In this document: positions 57,713 through 64,000 of the stretch, piece after piece | Layout: every line of letters starts with the position of its first letter | Numbering within the stretch: position 1 is the first letter of the stretch | NCBI GenBank assembly: GCA_047967505.1 | Contig: CM106539.1 | DNA length: 64,000 nucleotides | Source of the DNA: Dipteris shenzhenensis | Lineage: Eukaryota > Polypodiophyta > Polypodiopsida > Gleicheniales | Reading direction: 5' to 3' (one strand) | Program-made: the position numbers and the translations under genes | The notes under the pieces: model-generated | Seen by the model: only the letters and a program-made list of their open reading frames with translations | Databases searched by the model: none | Told to the model about the DNA's origin: nothing

Positions 57713-57924
57713 ATGTATAAAAAAAGATCTATCTCTATCTCACACACACAAAAAGGTCATACCGGCATGCCAATCAATCTAATGATCAATGGTACACTAC
57801 ATGCACATGGATGCAGGTTTAGAAAAGATGTTGCCACTAAAGAGGATGCACAAAAAGAGCCCACCCCTCAACCATGGGACCCCCTCCAGAGTTTGCAGCC
57901 ATCTACATCCTCTCAACCATGGAG
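57713..57924 (+). pseudogene. Gypsy 3' ORF, first part (split by copia insertion)
   Basis: The frame through CRFRKDVATKEDAQKEP and PLQSLQPSTSSQPW is open up to the target duplication TGGAG at 57,920-57,924. It continues in the same frame at 63,779 after removal of the copia element and one TGGAG copy. The protein is Gln/Pro/Ser-rich and unrecognised, and lies downstream of integrase, where some plant gypsy elements carry an extra ORF. Confidence 0.5.
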
Positions 57925-58095
57925 TGTGGGGGTTAAAGGTCATTGTGCCTTTACCTCGGTTATGTACGATACTCAAACACATATATAAATGAATGACAAA
58001 GAAGATTAGGGCGGTTCTACACCCACCAAAACTTGTGTGTTACTCAGTTTCTCTCTCTCCCTCTTCCGTTCTTACTTCCGTTGAGAGCACTCTCA
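57925..58095 (+). repeat. 5' LTR of copia copy B
   Basis: 171 bp. It contains CACATATATAAATGAATG (TATA-like, around 57,977-57,994) and a CT-rich end. Confidence 0.93.
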
Positions 58096-59522
58096 ACTGG
58101 TATCAAAGCCTGGGTGATCTAGCTGAGCGTGCGTGAATGCTTTAAGCTCAGCAGCTCTCTGAGAGGAAGGAGAAGCTCTGTGGGAAGCTTTGCGGGTGAC
58201 TTTACTTGCATCTGAGTGTGTAGAAACCTTGGAGGAACCTTTGGAAAAGTCACTTTGGTTTTGCGAAGTGGTTTTGAGAACCTATTAAGTGTTTTCAATG
58301 AAAAAGTCGTTTTTTGAGCTTTTCCCTATTCCGTTCAATGACAGAGACTCCATATTGACTTGAAGAGGCAAGTATTGCTTGCTTTTGGTGTCCACTTCAC
58401 TTCAAGAGCTTGGAAACACCTTCATTCTTGAATCTGGGATCATTTCATTGGATTCTTGACTCACTCTGTTAGTTTTTGCATTTTTATGCCTGAGTGTTGG
58501 AACTCAAGTTTGGAGCAACCATTGAGTTCCGGTGGACTCAAGAGGTCCTAAAACTTCTATGTTGCTCATCATTTGCACTCCGGTGGAGTTTACAAACAAC
58601 TCTATTTCCAAAAATGTTTTTCAATCCGTGTGTTGGACCCAGTGATCAAGATCATGGTTTCCAAAACTGTCTATCCCATTATGTTTTGGAGGCCCAAAAA
58701 CACCTACCTGTCAGTTCTTATGTGATTCGGTGGAGGACTTTCATAGTTATAGATCTCTGTGTATTCGATTTTGTGTCTTTGTTATGCATTTTTCATTCTA
58801 AGGTTTTGAAACCTTAGATTTATGCCACATGGCAGTGGATAAGTGTTGACTTCCATTTCTGACTCATCGGTTGGGATTTTGGAGTTCTGATAGAAGAGAG
58901 ATATTTGTAGATTTTCTTGCTAAGTCCGATTATGCAATGGCACCCATGTTTTGAGGCATCTCAGGTTCTATCTACAGTAGCGGTCATTACCATGGGACTA
59001 TGATTTCTTGAGCATACCTTATGCAGATCACTCTAGTTGCAGTTTGAGTAGTGTGCACTCATTTGTGGTGTGCATTGGGTTGTAATGGATGATTTATAGA
59101 CCATTTGGATGCATTGCGGTCCTTATTGGATGCGCTGATAGGCCCAAATTGCCTTGTGGGATGCTATTTTTATGGATGATATTTTATGCCCAGGGACAGC
59201 TTTGACACATTGCAGGTGATGCACTGATAGTGCTATGCTCTCTTGGATGAGATATTATTAATGCATATGCTAGTGGACAGTGTTTATGCTTGAGTCATTT
59301 GGCACTTATTGGCATTTTGGATTGCCATTGCAGTTGGCATTTTCTTTTGGGCCAGATTTTCTCATATGGATGCATAGTATATGCACATGAGTCAGATGCT
59401 TTGAGACATGAGTTTTGGTGATATCTCACTCTATTGTGGCATACACATTTGGGTGCACCTAGTATTTGGTGTGATTCTCTCTTATAGGCACTAACATTTG
59501 GGATTTTTGCTTTATTTGCATT

Positions 59523-62500
59523 ATGGCATCCTCTTCCATGCCTGAAAAGGAGTTTTTTAGCATTAAAAAGTTTGATGGGACAAATTTTTCTTTGTGGAAA
59601 GAACAAATAAGGGATGTGCTTATTCAAAAGAAGCAGATTAAACCCTTGGCAGGGATTGAAGCTAAGCCCGCAAATATGTCTGAGGATGATTGGAATGAGT
59701 TGGATGCATTAGCAAAGTCTACTATTAGACTTCATCTTGCAGAGTCAGTTTATTTCATAGTAGTAAATGAGCAGACTACAGAAGGAAACTGCCTCTAATA
59801 AAGTTTACCTCATGAAGAGGTTATTTGAGCTATAGATGAAGGAAGGGTATCCATTACTTCTCACTTAAATGAATTTAATATTATTTTCAGCCAGCTTTAG
59901 GCTCAGAAGATGAATTTTTATCTGGAGGCTAAGGCAATATTTCTCTTATGTTCATTGCCATCCTCATGGGATACCTTCTGTATAGCTGTCAGTAACTCTG
60001 CACCTGGTGGAGTACTAAAATTTGATGATGTTGTGGGTAGCTTGTTGGCCGAGGAGATTAGATGGAATTCTATGGATGGCAACAAGCAGAATGAAGCCTT
60101 AAATGTGCAAAGGGGTAGATCACAGTTCAGGGGGAAGTCCCAAGAAAGAGGGAAGTCTCGTAGCAAATCTAGGGCATGGAACATTGAGTGTTGCCACTGT
60201 GGCAAGAAGGGCCATCTGAAAAAGGATTGCTACAAGCTGAAAAGAGAGCAAAAGGATAAGAAAAAGAATGCCGATTAGGGTACAAATCAAAAGGAAGAGA
60301 GTCCAAGGGAGGATAAAGGAAAAGTGAAGATCGAGGAGATCAATGCAGACACACATGATAGTGACAATGACATTCTCTTCATGTCTAGTTTATCTACAGA
60401 GTTCCTTACCACTTCAGATGATGCATATTCGTAGGATTGGATTTTGGACTCTGGTGCTTCATTCCATGTTACTCCCCATAGGTAATGGTTCTCCACTTAT
60501 GACAGTGGAAAGACAGGTTGTGTGCATCTTGGAAATGACTATGCATGTGACATAGTGGGAGTAGGTGACATAAAGTTTTCTTTTGCAAATGGGTCTGCAT
60601 TTATTTTGAAACATGTGAGACATGTGCCTAAGTTGACCAAGAGTCTTATTTCAATGGGTCAGCTAGATGATGTTGGTTTTCACACCACTTTTGGCTTTCA
60701 AAGTTGGAAAATTCAAAAGGGCTCTATGCTTTTGGCTAGAGTTGCCAAGTGTGGGACTTTGTATCCCTTACATGTATCAGGGGTATTTGATCATGTTGTT
60801 GCAATAACCGAGCAGCCAAGCACTTCTTTGTGGCATTGCAGGTTGGGGCACATGAGCCAGAATGGAATGAAACTCTTATGCCATTGGGGTTATGTACCGC
60901 ATTTGAGTTTTGCTGATTTTGAATTTTGTGAGCACTGTCTCTATGGGAAGCAGTCTAAATCAGCCCATAAAAGAAGGGGAAAGAAAGAGTTTGAAAATCT
61001 TGATTTGGTGCATTTAGATGTATGTGGTCCCATGCCTACACAATCATTAGGCGGGGCTGAATATTATGTGACATTCATTGATGATGCAACTAGGAAAGTG
61101 TGGGCTTATGCTATAGCTCGGAAGAGTGATGTGTTCCAGGTATTTCAGAAATGGCTGGCCTTGGTTGAGAATCAGTCAGGTAGAATGCTTAAATGCCTAT
61201 GGACTGACAATGGTGGAGAGTATCTCTCTCATGACTTTCAGCATTTTTGTGATACACGTGGGATTAAGAGGGAGCTCACATCCCCTCGTACTCCGGAGCA
61301 AAATCTATTTGCAAAAAAGATGAATCGTACCATTCAAGAAAGGCTGCAATGCATGCTTTCTAATGCAAGTCTTTCTAGTGTTTTTTGGGCTGAGGCAATG
61401 AAGACTGTAGTGCATGTGATCAATAGATCACCTAGTAAGAGTTTGGATGGTGGTATTCCTGAAGAGGCATGGAGTGGCAAGAAGCCCTCTTACTCTCATT
61501 TGCATATATTTGGGTGTGAGGCATATGCACATGTTCCAAAAAGCTTCAAAAGAAGCTATATCCTATGTCTAGGAAATGCATCTTTCGGGGTTATGGTGAA
61601 AGTGGAGAGATGGGCTATCATCTCTAGGATCCATAAGCAAAGAAGATCATATGCAGCCATGATGTAGTCTTCAATGAGAAGAAGATGCATAAGACACCCA
61701 TGAGGGACGTGGAAATGAGGAGAATCACTTTCCAGGATGTGAATCCACCTGCATATGTTGATAGATAGCAAGTTGTCCATGCACCAAATGTGCAAGAAAT
61801 GGTACCACCAAGTACTCCCACATGTATACAATCAAGGGTAGATGATGGATCATCTATTGGTGGAAATGATGAGCCAAATGTGGCTGATATGCAGGTGGGA
61901 CAGCAAGCTGAAATGCCCTTGAGAAGATCATCTAGAGTGTCTAGACCACCTGATAGGTTTGTTCCAGGGGTAGACTATGTGATGCTTACTGATTGCGGGG
62001 AGCCTTCTTGGTACAGAGAGGCTAAGATGCGCGAGGATCAATGCAAGTGGGAGTATGCTATGCAATCAGAGATGAGTTCACTTATGAAGAATAAGACTTG
62101 GGACTTGGTTTCTTTGCCACATGGAAAGAAAGCATTACCATGTAAATGGGTCTACAAAATGGAGGTCACAGGTGATGATGTGCCTAGGTACAAGGCCTGT
62201 TTGGTCACTAAAGGATTCAAGCAAGAGAAAGGTGTGGACTTTGATGAGATATTCTCTCTGGTTGTGAAGATGACCACACTTAGATGCATGCTTGGACTAG
62301 TGGCATCAGAGGATATGGAGCTTATGCAGATGGATGTCAAGATAGCTTTCTTGCATGGGGATTTGGATGAGGAAATTTACATGGTGCTGCTAGAAGGCTT
62401 TGAAGAAAAGGGCAAAGAGCATTTAGTTTGCAAGCTGCTGAAGAGTCTCTATGGTCTTAAGCAAGCGCCTAGAGAATGGTATCAAAAGTTTGATGCTTTC

Positions 62501-63555
62501 ATTCGGTCCCAGGGTTTTAGAAGGAGTGAAATTGATCACTGCCTCTACACTAAAAGGGCTAAGAATAATAGCTTAATAATCTTGGCACTATATGTGGATG
62601 ATATGCTATTGGCTAGCAAGAATACTTATTAGCTAGATGCATTAAAGGCCAAGTTGCATGAGGCCTTTGATATGAAGGATTTGGGACTTGCAGGTCATAT
62701 TCTTGGTATGCGCATCACACGTGATCGGAGTAGGAAACTCCTTTGGCTTTCACAAAAAGTGTATGTTACAAAAGTATTGCAGCATTTCAATATGGAGGGG
62801 GGGAAGAAAGTGAGTACTCCATTGCCTCCATATTGGAAACTTAGTCATACAGATAGTCCCAAATCAGATGAGGAAAGGGCCATGATGGCCAAGGTTCCTT
62901 ATGCATTAGCAGTTGGGAGTCTTATGTATGCTATGATAGCTACTAGACTAGACATTGCATTTGCAGTGGGAGTTGTTAGCCGGTATATGGCTAATCGAGG
63001 AAAGAGGCATTGGGAGGCAATTAAGTGCATCATGAGGTACATGAAAGGTACCAAGGAGATGTGCATCTGCTTTGGTAGAGGAGACATGCATGTACTTGAG
63101 TACACATATTCAGACTATGCAGGGCATGTGGATAGTAGGAGATCCACTTCTGGTTATGTGTTCACCTTTGCAGGTGGTGCAATGTCGTGGATGTCTCGTG
63201 CACAAAAGTGCATTGCTTTGTCTACCACAGAAGATGAGTATGTTGTAGCCACGGAGGGTTGCAAGGAGGCTATATGGCTTGATCGGCTAGTGGGAGATTT
63301 GGGGATTCATACAGGTATACCGACATTGCATAGTGATTCCATGAGTGCTATCTAGCTAGCACAGAATCTGGTCTTTCATGCAAAGACCAAACACATTGAG
63401 GTCAGGTATCATTTCATTAGAGAAGTACTTAAGGATAAGCACATAGAGCTTGTCAAGGTTCATACAGATGATAACCTTGTAGATATGCTGATGAAGAGTC
63501 TACCTAGTTAGCGGTTTGAGTATTGTCATGTATTGATGGGCATTGGATAGTATGC
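59523..63555 (+). pseudogene. Copia gag-pol polyprotein, copy B (many stops)
   Basis: Gag starts MASSSMPEKEFFSIKKFDGT, with NFSLWKEQIRDVL; zinc knuckle CCHCGKKGHLKKDC at 60,190. Protease: WILDSGASFHVT (60,437). Integrase: LWHCRLGHMSQNGMK, CEHCLYGKQ, DVCGPMPTQSLGGAEYYVTF, LWTDNGGEYLS. RT: CKWVYKMEVTGDDVPRYKAC, QMDVKIAFLHGDLDEEIYM, YGLKQAPREWY, LALYVDDMLLAS (62,590). RNase H: YSDYAGHVDSRRSTSGYVF, ALSTTEDEYV and AKTKHIEVRYHF. TAG codons stand at 59,898, 60,276, 60,432, 62,630 and 63,353, mostly where Gln fits; TAA at 60,484 replaces GAA of copy A. Frameshifts lie near 59,795 and 61,540-61,620. The element cannot make its own polyprotein. Confidence 0.93.
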
Positions 63556-63602
63556 TCACTGGTTATTCTCCCTTAAAGCACATTGTCCTTTAAGTGGGAG
63601 GT

Positions 63603-63773
63603 TGTGGGGGTTAAGGGTCACTGTGCCTTTACCCCGATTATGTACAATACTCAAACACATATATAAATGAATGAAAAAGAATATTAGGGTGGTTCTGCAC
63701 CCACCAAAACTTGTGTGGCTCTTTGTTTCTCTCTCTCGCTCTTATGTTCTTGCTTCCATTGAGAGCACTCTCA
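63603..63773 (+). repeat. 3' LTR of copia copy B
   Basis: 171 bp, aligned without gaps to the 5' LTR with about 19 substitutions, most of them transitions. Confidence 0.93.
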
Positions 63774-63896
63774 TGGAGACCACAAGCATTCGTGGTCCAA
63801 AGCGATAGCTCTGAAGAAGATTCAGTGCATGACCAAGCAGAACAAATGGCACCCCAGTCACAACCGGCCTACACAACCATTAACAAGGCCCAATGA
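63774..63896 (+). pseudogene. Gypsy 3' ORF, second part
   Basis: After TGGAG the frame reads PQAFVVQSDSSEEDSVHDQ and ends INKAQ then TGA at 63,894-63,896. It is the C-terminal half of the ORF that begins near 57,713. The acidic, Ser-rich composition gives no domain call. The rest of the window (63,897-64,000) is non-coding gypsy sequence. Confidence 0.5.
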
Positions 63897-64000
63897 CTTG
63901 AGCTTTTCTGGCCACCCACATCAACTTATGCTCTTTCCCCGGAAGTAACATCTTAGTTAGAGCAACGGGGTGTAGGCAGTTTGCATGAGAGCCTCAAATC

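Larger units (their letters stand above)
57925..63773 (+). mobile_element. Complete older Ty1/copia retrotransposon, copy B
   Basis: The 5,849-bp element has 171-bp LTRs (57,925-58,095 and 63,603-63,773; TGTGGGGGTTAA...GAGCACTCTCA) that differ at about 19 positions, near 89% identity. Target duplication TGGAG is at 57,920-57,924 and 63,774-63,778. Primer-binding site TGGTATCAAAGCC starts at 58,098 and the polypurine tract AAGTGGGAGGT ends at 63,602. The 1.4-kb leader (58,110-59,522) has no coding signal. The fragment at 20,260-21,481 is another copy of this family. Confidence 0.96.

Noticed and set aside
1-64000. tRNA, rRNA or other structured RNA genes
   Set aside because: I looked for cloverleaf signatures and conserved rRNA words and saw none. 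A tRNAscan-SE/Infernal run would be needed for a firm negative.

Overview
This window is repeat-dense nuclear DNA from a land plant. The signs are intron-containing CACTA (En/Spm) transposase genes, Ty1/copia and Ty3/gypsy retrotransposons with plant-type primer-binding sites, plant LINEs and plant-only TE domains (TNP2, Transposase_24, DUF8039). Very long non-coding stretches and deep nesting suggest a large genome (fern, lycophyte or gymnosperm scale), but the species cannot be fixed from sequence alone. All protein-family calls were made by eye.

Layout. 0-3.3 kb: hairpin-rich DNA, then one plausible host exon (Translin-associated factor X-like, 652-797) with no recognisable partner exon downstream. 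3.6-16.2 kb: minus-strand retroelement debris, namely an unidentified remnant, a LINE with ORF1 and ORF2, a second 5'-truncated LINE with a poly(A) tail sitting in a gypsy integrase, a decayed gypsy pol and a second gypsy RT/RNase H fragment. 16.5-20.26 kb: plus-strand CACTA TNP2 transposase gene with subterminal repeats. 20.26-21.48 kb: copia fragment (copy A), cut by a CACTA terminus (CACTACAAGG) at 21,482, followed by a minus-strand Transposase_24/TNP1-like gene.

23.6-50 kb is the unusual part. A palindrome-plus-polypurine satellite is followed by a divergent gene pair. The minus-strand gene (25.3-28.6 kb) joins a DUF8039-like region to a DUF7869-like region with RNase H/DDE-like acidic motifs. 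The plus-strand gene (31.07-35.29 kb) has a ParB/sulfiredoxin-like motif and a 1.84-kb first intron filled with a 56-bp palindromic satellite. The same satellite lies upstream of the minus gene. A second, 3'-truncated TNP2 gene (35.4-38.6 kb, minus) follows, then another CACTA-like terminus and the satellite in opposite orientation, split by a young complete copia element (39,667-45,146, TSD TAAGC). Beyond it lie a SET-domain protein and an FCP1/NLI-type phosphatase homologue lacking key catalytic residues, both minus strand. I infer that these non-transposase genes are cargo of, or belong to, one or more large DNA transposons. This is a hypothesis; no complete pair of element termini is visible.

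50.4-64 kb: a third TNP2 fragment is cut by a Ty3/gypsy element with a 1,133-bp 5' LTR (TGTTG...CAACA) and a TTTGGCACCG primer-binding site. Where gag should be there is a 1.6-kb polypyrimidine minisatellite. A decayed pol follows, then a 3' ORF that is split by an older complete copia element (57,925-63,773, TSD TGGAG, LTRs about 89% identical). The gypsy element runs off the right edge.

Many broken reading frames carry TAG where Gln is expected, consistent with C-to-T decay at CAG (CHG) sites in methylated repeats. At one site this is shown directly by comparing two copies inside the window.
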